A stretch of DNA of 64,000 bases from Streptomyces sp. NBC_01016 (GTDB lineage: Bacteria > Actinomycetota > Actinomycetes > Streptomycetales > Streptomycetaceae): positions 4,092,001 to 4,156,000 of the forward strand of contig NZ_JAPEOQ010000001.1 of assembly GCF_026341035.1 (NCBI RefSeq), written 5' to 3'. Made by a program: the position numbers and the translations under genes. The notes beneath the pieces are model-generated. The model was not told the DNA's origin. It was given only the letters and a program-made list of their open reading frames with translations, and ran no database searches. Shown here in pieces: positions 33,048 to 42,066 of the stretch. Numbering within the stretch: the stretch's first letter is position 1; each line of letters opens with the position of its first letter.

Positions 33048-33845
33048 TTAGTCGAGAAGGCGCTCGCGCAGCCGCTCGCGCGTCGCCGAGGTGAGCTTCA
33101 GGCCCTCTTCGAGGTAGCGGTCCGTGCTGCCCCACAGTTCGTCGATCGTTTCGAGGCCCGCGTTGAGGTATTCGATGCGGGCGTCGAAGAGCGGGCTGAG
33201 CAGCTCCATGATCTCGGCGGAGTAGGCGTCCTTCGCGGTGGCGCTGCGGCGCACGTCGTAGCGGCGGTGCTTCTCGTTGGACTTGAGGTAGTCCGCCTCG
33301 ATGGCGTCGCGCTCCACGCCCACCGCGAGCAGCGTCACCGCGATCGACAGGCCCGCGCGGTCCTTGCCCGCCGCGCAGTGCATCAGCGCGGGGAGGCTGT
33401 CCTCGGCGAGGGAGTGCAGCACGCGGCTGTGCTCGGCGGTGCGCTCCTTGATCATGGTGCGGTAGGAGTCCACGAGCCGGTTCGCCGCGCGGCCCTCGGA
33501 GAGGATCTGGCGGAGCTGGTCGATGTTGCCGTCGCGGACCATGGTCCAGAATTCGGCGCCGTCGGCCGGGTCGTTGAGCGGCAGGTTCAGATTGCGCACG
33601 CCGGGCAGTTCGACATCCGCGCCTTCCAGCTTCTGGTCCGCTGCGTTGCGGAAGTCGAAGACCGTGTGCAGGCCGAGGGAGGAGAGGAAGGTCGAGTCCT
33701 CGGCCGTGGCGTGGGCGAGGTGACCGCTGCGGAACAGTACGCCCTGGCGCACGCGCCGGCCGTCCACGGTGGGCAGGCCGCCCACATCTCGGAAGTTGCG
33801 CACTCCGGTCAGCTCGGGCTCGGTGGACGGTGCGTGCTGCGTCAC
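33048..33845 (-). CDS. Tyrosine-protein phosphatase (PTP-like, PF13350 type)
   Basis: 265 residues. The phosphatase loop HCAAGKDRAG holds the catalytic Cys157 and Arg163; the N-terminal GVRNFRDVGGLPTVDGRRVR is typical of bacterial MptpB/LipA-like tyrosine/lipid phosphatases. GTG 33845 is supported by GGGAGGAG just upstream; upstream in-frame codons lack similarity. Its stop codon is at the right edge of IS copy 1. Substrate could be phosphotyrosine or phosphoinositide. Confidence 0.88.
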   Translation of the reverse strand: MTQHAPSTEPELTGVRNFRDVGGLPTVDGRRVRQGVLFRSGHLAHATAEDSTFLSSLGLHTVFDFRNAADQKLEGADVELPGVRNLNLPLNDPADGAEFWTMVRDGNIDQLRQILSEGRAANRLVDSYRTMIKERTAEHSRVLHSLAEDSLPALMHCAAGKDRAGLSIAVTLLAVGVERDAIEADYLKSNEKHRRYDVRRSATAKDAYSAEIMELLSPLFDARIEYLNAGLETIDELWGSTDRYLEEGLKLTSATRERLRERLLD

Positions 33846-34156
33846 AGGGGCTCCTCCCAATCGGTGCACCGGCGTTGGGTCGCCGGCGGGCGCGCTCATG
33901 ACGATACGACATCGGTTCCACAGGCAACCCTCTGTCCGATTCGCCCCGTTCTGTATCAACTGTGCATGGATCGAAGGGGCTTGTGGGCGTGTGCGTGACC
34001 GGCTTCATGTTCGTGACGCTGCGTGCCGGGCGGCCCGGATTGCCTCCCCAGTAATCCCCGAAGGTATGGCGTTGGTAAAGCGAGAAATGTCGACGCAGGG
34101 TTACACAGGGAAGCCTCAGAAACCCAAGGAATTGCCGTCACAGGTGAATTCGGGGT

Positions 34157-34186
34157 TTGTCGTCGCCATTGCCGTTCGCCTACGGT
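34157..34186 (+). promoter_or_regulatory. Candidate promoter for the riboswitch/LysM-peptidase transcript
   Basis: TTGTCG (34157-34162) and TACGGT (34181-34186) with an 18-base spacer resemble a vegetative Streptomyces promoter. Transcription would start near 34193, just before the riboswitch fold. Confidence 0.45.
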
Positions 34187-34204
34187 CACCAATCAATCCG
34201 GTCG

Positions 34205-34385
34205 GAACGCCTAGTCCTGCCGCCGCCCGGATTCCTTTCGACTACCCGTCACGGCAGGAGCGGGGGACCCACACGCACGACGCCGCGTAGGGATTTCCCG
34301 AAGCGGCTTGGGGTGAAGCCGTGCCCGTACCCCGGGCACGGCCGGGCATCTCCAGCCCGAACCCGACAGCTCACCTCGTAGGCGA
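34205..34385 (+). ncRNA. ydaO/yuaA-type c-di-AMP riboswitch
   Basis: The 5' leader of the LysM/M23 gene holds the conserved blocks of this riboswitch class: an outer helix TCCTGCCG (34215-34222) with CGGCAGGA (34252-34259), then GGGGGACCCA, CTTGGGGTGAA, and near the end AACCCGACAGCTCACCTCG followed by TAGGCG. In actinobacteria this class sits upstream of cell-wall hydrolases and turns expression off when c-di-AMP is high. The fold was judged by eye from conserved motifs. Only 20 bases separate it from the start codon region. Confidence 0.88.
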
Positions 34386-34402
34386 CGGAGAGGAAATTCA
34401 GC

Positions 34403-35185
34403 ATGCCCGCAAAGGGAAAGCACCGCCTTTCGACCTCCCAGCGCATCGCCCGTGTCGCCGCCGTCGCCTCCGCCGGTGGAGCCGCGCTCGCCCTGCCGCT
34501 GATGGGCGCCACCGGCGCGCAGGCCGCGACGTCCGGCGGTACCGCCGACGCCACGACGTACACCGTCAAGGCCGGTGACACGCTCTCGAAGATCGCCAAG
34601 GCGCAGGACGTCGACGGCGGCTGGAAGAAGCTCTACGAGGACAACAAGGACGCCGTCGGCTCCGACGCGGACCACCTCAAGATCGGCGTCAAGCTCGCCG
34701 TCGGCGGCGCGGCCGACAGCGACTCCGGCTCCGAGGGCGCGGCCACCGCCACGCAGGCGAGCGCCAAGACCACCGCCTCCGGCGACTACGCGGCGCCGGT
34801 CGACGGCGCCAAGGGCACGGGCTACGGCAGCTCCGGCTCCATGTGGTCCAGCGGCAGCCACACCGGCGCCGACTTCTCGGTGCCGACCGGCACCTCCGTG
34901 GAGTCGATCGCCGACGGCACCGTCGTCTCGACCGGCTCGGGCGGCGCGTACGGCAACGAGGTCGTCATCGAGCACGCCGACGGCCACTTCTCCCAGTACG
35001 GCCACCTGTCCTCGATCGGTGTCGCCCAGGGCGACACCGTGACGGCCGGCCAGGAGATCGCCAAGTCCGGCGCGACGGGCAACGTCACGGGACCGCACCT
35101 GCACTTCGAGGTCCGCACCACCGCGGACTACGGCTCGGACATCGACCCGATCGCGTACCTGAGCGAGCACGGCGTGAACGCCTGA
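34403..35185 (+). CDS. Secreted LysM / M23 peptidase (cell-wall hydrolase)
   Basis: 260 residues. Signal peptide (about residues 1-42, basic start, hydrophobic core, ends TGAQAA), LysM domain (about 50-100, TYTVKAGDTLSKIAKAQ), a Ser/Thr/Ala linker, and a C-terminal M23 endopeptidase (about 130-255). M23 zinc ligands: His in SHTGADFSVP with its Asp, and the HLHFEV histidines. It probably cuts peptidoglycan cross-bridges outside the cell. Controlled by the c-di-AMP riboswitch in its leader. A GGAGAGG site precedes the ATG. Confidence 0.92.
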   Translation: MPAKGKHRLSTSQRIARVAAVASAGGAALALPLMGATGAQAATSGGTADATTYTVKAGDTLSKIAKAQDVDGGWKKLYEDNKDAVGSDADHLKIGVKLAVGGAADSDSGSEGAATATQASAKTTASGDYAAPVDGAKGTGYGSSGSMWSSGSHTGADFSVPTGTSVESIADGTVVSTGSGGAYGNEVVIEHADGHFSQYGHLSSIGVAQGDTVTAGQEIAKSGATGNVTGPHLHFEVRTTADYGSDIDPIAYLSEHGVNA

Positions 35186-35215
35186 GGCATCTCGTAGCGG
35201 TCGCGACCGCTCGCT

Positions 35216-35254
35216 CACTTCGGCGCCCGGGGCTGTCCCCCGGGCGCCGAAGTG
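35216..35254 (+). terminator. Strong terminator after the M23 peptidase gene
   Basis: A perfect 17-bp stem (arms 35216-35232 and 35238-35254, starting CACTTCGGCGCC) around a 5-base loop, 30 bases after the stop. Confidence 0.85.
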
Positions 35255-35352
35255 CGTTCCCGCGCTTATTCCCCAGGTGGCGAGTGGGTTATCTCACCAC
35301 GCGTCAACCCCTGGCTACGGTCGCGTAGGTCACAGTCGAGGGTGAAAGATGT

Positions 35353-36186
35353 GTGGTCGTGGCAAACGAATCGAGAGCACTCACGGAGACACTCAACGGC
35401 ACGATCCGGTCCTACGCGGCCGTGGGCGACAGCTTCACCGAAGGAGTCGGTGACCCCGGGCCCGACGGGAAGTTCGCGGGCTGGGCCGACCGGCTCGCCG
35501 TCCTCCTGGACGACCGCGTCCCCGAGGACACCTTCAAGTACGCGAACCTGGCCGTGCGCGGCAAGCTCCTCGACCAGGTCGTCGCGGACCAGGTCCCGAA
35601 GGCGGTCGAGCTCGCCCCCGACCTGGTGACCCTGGTCGCCGGCGGCAACGACATCATCCGCCCCGGCACCGACCCGGACGACGTGGCCGAACGCTTCGAG
35701 AAGGCCGTCGCCCGGCTCTCCGACGCCGTGGGCACCGTCATGGTGGCCACCGGCTTCGACACCCGTGACGTGGCCGTGCTCAAGCACCTGCGCGGCAAGA
35801 TCGCCACGTACAACATGCATGTGCGGGCGATCGCCGACCGGCACGGCTGTCTGATGCTCGACCTGTGGTCCCTGAAGTCCATCCAGGACCGCAGGGCCTG
35901 GGACGACGACCGCCTCCACCTGTCGCCCGAGGGGCACACGCGGGTGGCGCTGCGCGCCGGTCAGGCGCTGGGCATCGACGTGCCGGCCGACCCCGAGCAG
36001 GCGTGGCCGCTGCTCCCGCCCCGCGGCACGTTCGAGGTGCGGCGCGACGACATGCACTGGGCGCGCGAGTTCCTGGTGCCGTGGATCGGGCGCCGGCTGC
36101 GAGGCGAGTCCTCCGGCGACCGGGTACAGGCGAAGGGCTTCGTGGACCCGCACGCGGTGAAGGCGCACCTGGAGGCGGCGTCCTGA
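35353..36186 (+). CDS. SGNH/GDSL-family hydrolase
   Basis: 277 residues, no signal peptide. The nucleophile block AAVGDSFTEGVGD, block III GGNDII and the C-terminal catalytic pair DDRLHLSPEGH are all visible, so an active serine esterase/lipase-type hydrolase is expected. A C-terminal extension of about 60 residues (REFLVPWIGRRLRG) is typical of the cytoplasmic Streptomyces members. GTG 35353 chosen; start at the second residue's neighbours cannot be excluded. Substrate unknown. Confidence 0.88.
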   Translation: MVVANESRALTETLNGTIRSYAAVGDSFTEGVGDPGPDGKFAGWADRLAVLLDDRVPEDTFKYANLAVRGKLLDQVVADQVPKAVELAPDLVTLVAGGNDIIRPGTDPDDVAERFEKAVARLSDAVGTVMVATGFDTRDVAVLKHLRGKIATYNMHVRAIADRHGCLMLDLWSLKSIQDRRAWDDDRLHLSPEGHTRVALRAGQALGIDVPADPEQAWPLLPPRGTFEVRRDDMHWAREFLVPWIGRRLRGESSGDRVQAKGFVDPHAVKAHLEAAS

Positions 36187-36210
36187 CGCGTTGAACCTCG
36201 GCGGTGCGGT

Positions 36211-36236
36211 GGCGCTGACGGCCTCCCGTCAGCGCC
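36211..36236. terminator. Bidirectional terminator between SGNH and tetR genes
   Basis: GGCGCTGACGG and CCGTCAGCGCC, an 11-bp perfect stem around CCTC, between convergent genes and overlapping the tetR stop. Confidence 0.7.
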
Positions 36237-36867
36237 CCGCCCCGGTCAACTCCGCGCGCTCGAGCCCCAGTTCGCGGGCGAGCGCCTCATCCACCCACTC
36301 CTGCATACGGGCCCGCGAAACCGCGGCCGGCCTGGCGCGCCCGTCGTCGTATGCCGTCAGCTGCACGGCGAGCCCGTCGAGCAGCGCCGTGAGCCGCAGC
36401 GCCGCCGCCATCGGGTCGGGGCAGACGAACTCGCCCGCCACCACGCCCTCGGCGACCACCTCGGCGAGCGCCGCCTTCCACTGCCGGTCGAGGTCCCGCG
36501 TGACCTCCCGCAGCGCGGGCTCGCGCAGCGCCGCCGCCCAGCCCTCGATCCACAGCCGCCACCCCTTGGCCTGACCCGTCGGCGCGTACCAGCGCACCGC
36601 GGCGCGCAGCCGCTTCAGGGCCGTCGTGCGGCGACCGAGCAGCTTGCGCAGATGGGCCAGGTCGCTCTCGGCGGCGTGCGCGAACGCGGCCGCGACGAGC
36701 TTCTCCTTCGTCGAGAAGTGGTACAGCACCAGCGCGTTGCTCACGCCGAGCGCCGATGCCACGTCGGCGATGCGCACGGCGGCCACCCCGCGCACCTCGA
36801 TCTGCTCGATGGCGGCCTTCAACAGCTCTTCGCGCCGCTCGGCCACGCTCAACCGGACTCTGGTCAC
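36229..36867 (-). CDS. TetR family regulator (BetI-like)
   Basis: 212 residues. N-terminal HTH: RREELLKAAIEQIEVRG and IADVASALGVSNALVLYHF; the C-terminal all-helical domain resembles the BetI/TetR_C_6 ligand domain. GTG start. It is divergent from an APC permease with the operator-like TACTGA-N8-TCAGT in between; two more copies of that motif precede the catabolic operon at 38696-44896. It is the obvious candidate repressor of both, with an amino acid or a CoA thioester as inducer. Confidence 0.88.
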   Translation of the reverse strand: MTRVRLSVAERREELLKAAIEQIEVRGVAAVRIADVASALGVSNALVLYHFSTKEKLVAAAFAHAAESDLAHLRKLLGRRTTALKRLRAAVRWYAPTGQAKGWRLWIEGWAAALREPALREVTRDLDRQWKAALAEVVAEGVVAGEFVCPDPMAAALRLTALLDGLAVQLTAYDDGRARPAAVSRARMQEWVDEALARELGLERAELTGAGR

Positions 36868-36962
36868 GCCGCAAGCCTAGTTGTTCTCGGGTGTCGACTC
36901 GTTCACGTGCAGGACTCTTGACGCCTCGCAGTCGTACAGGTCACAGTCGCATCACGTTCCAC

Positions 36963-36981
36963 TACTGACTGTCCGTTCAGT
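36963..36981. promoter_or_regulatory. TACTGA-N8-TCAGT operator, tetR/permease
   Basis: TACTGACTGTCCGTTCAGT: inverted ACTGA/TCAGT with an 8-base spacer, 96 bases before tetR and 101 before the permease start. Same arms and spacing as the sites at 44962 and 45017. Confidence 0.65.
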
Positions 36982-37081
36982 CAATAAGTCGGTCGGTCGG
37001 GGGTAAGCGCGGCCTGAGCAAAACCCGAAGTGCTGTCAGTGCCGTCCTCGTTCGTTCTCGCTGTTCTCGCCAGGAGCAATC

Positions 37082-38656
37082 GTGACCCAAGCGCCATCCC
37101 TCTCGCCGACCCCGCCCGCCGGGGACGAGCCCGACCTCTCCGAAGGCTGGGGCGAGCAGCGCTCACGGCTGCGCAAGGATCTGCGCCGGCTGGACGTGCT
37201 GTTCTTCCTCATCTGCACGCTCGTCGGCCTGGACACCATCGGATCCGTCGCCGCACAGGGCCCGCAGGGCCTGACCTGGATGGTCATCCTGGCGGTCCTC
37301 TTCTTCCTCCCCTACGGGCTACTCGTCGCCGAACTCGGCTCGGCCTTCCCCGTGCAGGGCGGCCCGTACGTGTGGACGCGCCTGGCCTTCGGCCGGCTCG
37401 TCGCGGGCGTCAACCAGCTCCTCTACTGGATCTCCAACCCGGTCTGGGTGGGCGGCAGCCTGTGCATCATCGCGCTGACCACCTGGGAGGAGTTCTTCAC
37501 GCCGCTGCCGGGCTTCTGGAAGTACGTCGCCGGGTTCGTGTTCATCTGGGGCGGTGCGCTCGCCGTGGTGCAGTCCGTACGCATCGGCAAGTGGGTGCCC
37601 ATCGCGGGCGCCGTCGCGCGCGTCGTGCTGCTCGGCTTCTTCCTCGTGTCCGTCGTCGTCTACGCCGCCGAACATGGCGTGCACGCCCTACCCGCGGGCG
37701 AATTCACGCCTACGTATGCGGGCTTCGTGGCGCTCGTCCCGGTGCTCATCTTCAACTACGTAGGCTTCGAACTGCCCAGCTCGGCCGCCGAGGAGATGAA
37801 GAACCCGCGCCGTGACATCCCCCTGTCGATCCTGCGCTCCGGGCTCGCCGCCGTGCTCCTCTACGGAGGCCCCATCCTCGGCATCCTGTTCGTCCTGCCC
37901 AGCCAGGAGATCGGCAGCCTGGGCGGCTTCATCGACGCCTGCAAGGCCGTCTTCACCGTCTACGGCGGCTCCATCGCGGCCGACGGCACGGTGACGCTGA
38001 CCGGGCTCGGCGCCGTATTCGGCGGCGTCGCCGCGGCGGGCCTCATCATCGGCCTGCTCACCTCCGGTGTCACCTGGGCCATGGGCGCCCACCGCGCGCA
38101 GGCCGTGGCGTGCGCGGACGGCGCGGGTCCGGCCTGGCTGGGCCGCATCTCCGAGAAGCACGGCACCCCGGTACGGGTCAACATCCTGTCCGCCGTGCTC
38201 GGTTCGATCCTGTTCGTCGTCGCCCTCAACCTCACCGGCGGCGACGGAGAGAAGTACTTCGCGGCGGGCCTCGGCCTGACCATCAGCACGACGTTCATCT
38301 CCTACGTCATCACGTTCCCGAGCCTCGCCGTGCTGCGCCGCAAGTACCCCGACCAGGAGCGCCCCTACGCCGTGCCCGGCGGCCGGGTGGGCGCCTGGAT
38401 CGTGACCGCGCTCGCCACCGGCTTCGTGGCGTTCACCGTGGTCGTGCTCGTCTGGCCCGGTTTCGGGGTCGGTTGGTTCGGCACCTCGGGCAACCCGGCG
38501 GACTCGCTGCCCGAGTCGTTCGCGGGCCAGCGGCTGCCGTACACGCTCAGCCAGGTGCTGCCGCTGCTGCTGTTCGTCGTGATCGGGTTGGTGTTCTACG
38601 CGGCCGGAACCAGGGCCCGGCGGAAGGCCTCTGGCGGTTCCGGCCACAGTGGTTGA
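37082..38656 (+). CDS. APC superfamily amino-acid permease
   Basis: 524 residues, about 12 predicted membrane helices. The APC helix 1 region (FFLICTLVGLDTIGSVAAQG) and the conserved loop region VGFELPSSAAEEMKNPRRDIP are visible. Probably imports an amino acid or amine by proton symport. GTG start with CCAGGAGCAATC upstream. Divergent from tetR and convergent with the catabolic operon; shared operator motifs suggest that it brings in the substrate of that operon. Confidence 0.88.
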   Translation: MTQAPSLSPTPPAGDEPDLSEGWGEQRSRLRKDLRRLDVLFFLICTLVGLDTIGSVAAQGPQGLTWMVILAVLFFLPYGLLVAELGSAFPVQGGPYVWTRLAFGRLVAGVNQLLYWISNPVWVGGSLCIIALTTWEEFFTPLPGFWKYVAGFVFIWGGALAVVQSVRIGKWVPIAGAVARVVLLGFFLVSVVVYAAEHGVHALPAGEFTPTYAGFVALVPVLIFNYVGFELPSSAAEEMKNPRRDIPLSILRSGLAAVLLYGGPILGILFVLPSQEIGSLGGFIDACKAVFTVYGGSIAADGTVTLTGLGAVFGGVAAAGLIIGLLTSGVTWAMGAHRAQAVACADGAGPAWLGRISEKHGTPVRVNILSAVLGSILFVVALNLTGGDGEKYFAAGLGLTISTTFISYVITFPSLAVLRRKYPDQERPYAVPGGRVGAWIVTALATGFVAFTVVVLVWPGFGVGWFGTSGNPADSLPESFAGQRLPYTLSQVLPLLLFVVIGLVFYAAGTRARRKASGGSGHSG

Positions 38657-38660
38657 GGTC

Positions 38661-38684
38661 GCGGGGCGCTGCCCCGGACCCCGC
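38661..38684. terminator. Hairpin between permease and catabolic operon ends
   Basis: GCGGGG (38661-38666) and CCCCGC (38679-38684) in the 39-base gap between convergent genes. Confidence 0.4.
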
Positions 38685-38695
38685 TGGCTCTCGTC

Positions 38696-40828
38696 CTAGA
38701 GTGGGCTTCCAGCGGCCACCACCGCATGTGCGTCCAGGGCGATGGCGCCGCCGGGATGCACAAGCAGCGGGTTGACCTCCAGATCGGTCAGTTCCGGGTG
38801 GTCCGCCGCGGCCTGGGCCACCGCGCACACCGCCGCCGCGGCCGCCTCCAGGTGGACGGCCGGTGCGCCGCGCCACCCGGTCAACAGCGGTGCGTGCCGC
38901 AGTTCCAGCAGCAGGGCACGCGCGCGTGCCGGGGTGAGCGGGGCCAGAGCCAGCGCCGTGTCGGCGTGCAGCTCGGCGGTGACGCCCCCGGCGCCGACCA
39001 TGACGACCGGACCGAACGCCGCGTCCTTCCGTACGCCGACGATGAGTTCGCGCGCGTACGGAGGTGTGGCCATCGCCTCGACCGCGTACCGAACCGCACC
39101 CGTGGCCTCCCGCATCCGCGCGAACGCGGTCCGCAGGGCGGCCTCGTCCGCGATGTACAGCGCCACACCACCGGCCTCGGTCTTGTGCGCGAGCCCCATC
39201 GCCTTGAGCACCAAGGGGTAGCCCGTGCGGTAGGCGGCCTCGACCGCCGCGTCCGCGTCCGTCACGAACTCGGCCGTGGGGAACGCGACTCCGTAGGACG
39301 CCAGCAGCTCGCGCACCCGCTCGTAGCCGCCGTCCTCGACCTCGTACGCCGCCGGGGGAGTGGTTCGCTCCTGCGGCAGGTGCGGCGTTGTGGCGGCCAG
39401 ACGCACGGCGCCCGCGAGTGCCGTCGCCGCCTGCTCGACCCGCTCGTGCACCGGCACACCGCGCTCCCTGAGGACGGCGAGGGCCGGTGTGTCGCGGGCC
39501 ATCGTGTGCACGATAAGGGCCCGCCCCGCGGCGCCGGCGGCGTCGGCGAGGGCGTGTGCGATCTCGCACTCGCGCCCCGCCTGGGCGGGGTTCGCGGTCG
39601 CGTAGTCCCCGAAGTAGCCGGTGAGTACGACCGTTTCCGCGTCGCCGCTGTGCAGCAAGGTGGCCGCCACGCGCGCGTAGGCGGCCAGATCCTGCTCGCC
39701 CGCCCCAGCAAGGTCGACCGGATTGGCCCGCCCCGCGCCCGGCGGCAGCTGCGCACCCAGGGCGTCGACGGTGGCCGGGGAGAGCGCGGGCACATCGAAG
39801 CCGCACGCGGCGAACGAGTCGGCGGCCAGCGCGCCCTGTCCGCCGCTGTCCCCGATCACGGCGATCCGGTGCGGTGGGGGTGGATCGGCGCCGGGTTGGG
39901 CGGGGGTGGGGGTCGGGGTCGTGTCGTGGCGTGAGGGCTGGGGGCGGGAACGTATGAGAGGGAGGGTGGGGGACATCAAGTGGAGGGCGGTGTCGACGAG
40001 TTCGCCCGCGGAGTTCAGGAGGAGGGCGCCGGCGTCGCGGCAGACCGCCGCGACCGTGGCGTGCGGGCTGACGAGGGCGCCCGTGTGGGAGGCGGCCGCG
40101 CGGCCCGATGCCGAGCTGCGGCCCACCGTGAGGAGCAGGACCGGCTTTCCCCCGGCGTGAGCGGCCGCCAGGACGTCCGCGAGGCGGCGGCCGTCCCGGA
40201 AGTCCTCCACGTACGCCGCGATCGCTCTCGTTGGCTCGTGGGCGATCAGGGATTCCAGGGCGTCGGCGGCGTCGATGTCGCGCTGGTTGCCGAGCGAGAC
40301 GAAGCGCGAGAAGCCCGCGCCCGCGCGTTCCAGGTGGCGGCCGATCTCCAGGGCCAGGTTGCCGCTCTGCGAAACGAGACCGAGGCCGCCGGTCGGGAAG
40401 TCGCCCCAGCTGAGCCGGAGTTGGCTCGTCGTGTCGACGATGCCCATGCAGTTGGGGCCGAGCAGGCGGGCGCCGTGCGAGGTGACCAGGTCCGCGAGGG
40501 AGTCCTCCTCGGTGGTGCCCGACGTGATCACCGTGAAGCAGCGGGCGCCCGTGTCGAGGCCCTCCTGCACCACCGGGCGCACCTGGTGGGGCGGGACCGC
40601 GACCACCACGTGCTCGGGCGGCGCGTCCAGGGTGGACAGGGCGGGGCGGAACGGCTCGCCCTGGAGATGGCCGCCCCTGCGGTTGACCAGGTGGACGGCC
40701 CGGCGGGCGCGGCCGGTCAGGGCACCCGCCGCGAGCCAGTAGCCCCACTTCTCCGGGTTGTCGGACGCGCCGACGACCGCGACGGACGCCGGGTCGTACA
40801 GCGCGTCCAGGCCTGTTGTCGTCGTCAC
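38696..40828 (-). CDS. NDP-forming acyl-CoA synthetase (acetate-CoA ligase family)
   Basis: 710 residues. Domain order: CoA-binding Rossmann (LYDPASVAVVGASDNPEKWG), succinyl-CoA-ligase-like domains with the phospho-histidine segment ASHTGAL, and a C-terminal ATP-grasp (about 490-705, YPLVLKAMGLAHKTEAGGV). Forms an acyl-CoA from an acid, CoA and NTP, or the reverse with NTP gain. A Pro/Thr-rich linker near residue 350 separates the halves. GTG 40828 overlaps the dehydrogenase stop (GTGA). Last gene of the catabolic operon. Confidence 0.88.
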   Translation of the reverse strand: MTTTTGLDALYDPASVAVVGASDNPEKWGYWLAAGALTGRARRAVHLVNRRGGHLQGEPFRPALSTLDAPPEHVVVAVPPHQVRPVVQEGLDTGARCFTVITSGTTEEDSLADLVTSHGARLLGPNCMGIVDTTSQLRLSWGDFPTGGLGLVSQSGNLALEIGRHLERAGAGFSRFVSLGNQRDIDAADALESLIAHEPTRAIAAYVEDFRDGRRLADVLAAAHAGGKPVLLLTVGRSSASGRAAASHTGALVSPHATVAAVCRDAGALLLNSAGELVDTALHLMSPTLPLIRSRPQPSRHDTTPTPTPAQPGADPPPPHRIAVIGDSGGQGALAADSFAACGFDVPALSPATVDALGAQLPPGAGRANPVDLAGAGEQDLAAYARVAATLLHSGDAETVVLTGYFGDYATANPAQAGRECEIAHALADAAGAAGRALIVHTMARDTPALAVLRERGVPVHERVEQAATALAGAVRLAATTPHLPQERTTPPAAYEVEDGGYERVRELLASYGVAFPTAEFVTDADAAVEAAYRTGYPLVLKAMGLAHKTEAGGVALYIADEAALRTAFARMREATGAVRYAVEAMATPPYARELIVGVRKDAAFGPVVMVGAGGVTAELHADTALALAPLTPARARALLLELRHAPLLTGWRGAPAVHLEAAAAAVCAVAQAAADHPELTDLEVNPLLVHPGGAIALDAHAVVAAGSPL

Positions 40829-42066
40829 CTGTACCACCCGAACCTCTCCGCGAGGATCGGCAGGCGGTCGGCGACGATGGCGTGCGCCGCGGCCCTCGGG
40901 GTCGTTCCGTCGCCCTCCGCGCGCGCGAGCATCTGGTCGATCAGGGAGCGCATGGAGCGCCGCGTGTAGGCGAAGGCCTCGTCCGCGTCCGCGCCGATGT
41001 CGCCGAACAGGGTCCACCACCACCAGGCGTTCGTCCCGGAGTTGACGACCACGTCCGGCAGGACCGTGATGCCGCGCCCGGTCAGCAGCTCCTCGGCGTC
41101 CGCGAGGACCGGCATGTTCGCCGCCTCGACGACCCAGCAGGCCGTGATCCGCTCCTGGTTCGCCGCGTCGATCGCGTACGAGACCGCGGCCGGGATCAGT
41201 ACGTCCGCGTCCGCCGAAAGCCAGGCGTCGCCCGGCAGTTCACGATCCTCCGGCCGCAGCCGCTCGCGGTTCACCGTGCCGTAGGCGTCGCGCGCCGCGA
41301 GCAGCGCGTCCACATCGAGGCCCGCGTCGTTGGCGATGGTGCCCTCCAGGTCGGCCACCGCCACGATCGTGAGCCCCGCGCGCGCGAGGAAGCGGGCCGT
41401 GGCGCCGCCCATGGTGCCCAGGCCCTGGAGGGAGACACGGGTGCCTTCGTAGGAGCGGCCGGCGCGGTCGAGCGCCACCAGGACCGCCTCGGCGACGCCG
41501 CAGCCGCCCACCAGCTCGTCGAGACCGATGCCGTCGACGTCCACCGCGAACGCGTCCGCCAGCCGCTGACGGGCCGTCTCCTCGTCGTCCAGGAGCGGGT
41601 ACACGGCCTGGATGGACGACACGAGACCCGCCTCGGCCGCCGCCTTGTCGACCAGGTCCTGCGTGAGACCCAGGTCCTCGCCCGTTGTCCAGAAGGACTC
41701 GATGTACGGACGCATCGCCTTCAGGTAGCGCACCAGAATGCCGTACGCCTCCGGGTCCTGCGGGTCGCAGTCGATGCCGCCCTTGGCGCCGCCCAGCGGG
41801 ATGTAGCGGCCCTCCGGGTTGTAGTGCAGCGCCTCCTTCATCGACATGCCGCGCGCGAGCCCCGCGACCTCCTCCAGGGTGCAGCCCTTGCGCATCCGCA
41901 GGCCGCCGCTGGAGACGCCGCGCACCAGGCGGTCGATCACCAAGTAGCCGTTGCGGCCGGTGACATGGTCGGTCCAGGTGAGCTCGGTGAGGGGAGCCGT
42001 CGGCTGCGTCGGGGGCGTGGCGGTGCCTGCGGGCGCGGGCGCGGCGGGCGTGGGGGCGGTGGTCAT
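40825..42066 (-). CDS. Glu/Leu/Phe/Val dehydrogenase family protein
   Basis: 413 residues. Amino-acid dehydrogenase fold: substrate Lys region SSGGLRMRKGCTLEEVAGLA and catalytic PLGGAKGGIDCDP, then the NAD-binding domain with LQGLGTMGGATARFLA. Expected reaction: oxidative deamination of an amino acid to its 2-oxo acid, or the reverse. The first 25 residues are a Pro/Thr/Ala leader. ATGA overlap with the ThDP enzyme gene, GTGA overlap with the synthetase gene. Substrate specificity cannot be read by eye. Confidence 0.88.
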   Translation of the reverse strand: MTTAPTPAAPAPAGTATPPTQPTAPLTELTWTDHVTGRNGYLVIDRLVRGVSSGGLRMRKGCTLEEVAGLARGMSMKEALHYNPEGRYIPLGGAKGGIDCDPQDPEAYGILVRYLKAMRPYIESFWTTGEDLGLTQDLVDKAAAEAGLVSSIQAVYPLLDDEETARQRLADAFAVDVDGIGLDELVGGCGVAEAVLVALDRAGRSYEGTRVSLQGLGTMGGATARFLARAGLTIVAVADLEGTIANDAGLDVDALLAARDAYGTVNRERLRPEDRELPGDAWLSADADVLIPAAVSYAIDAANQERITACWVVEAANMPVLADAEELLTGRGITVLPDVVVNSGTNAWWWWTLFGDIGADADEAFAYTRRSMRSLIDQMLARAEGDGTTPRAAAHAIVADRLPILAERFGWYR

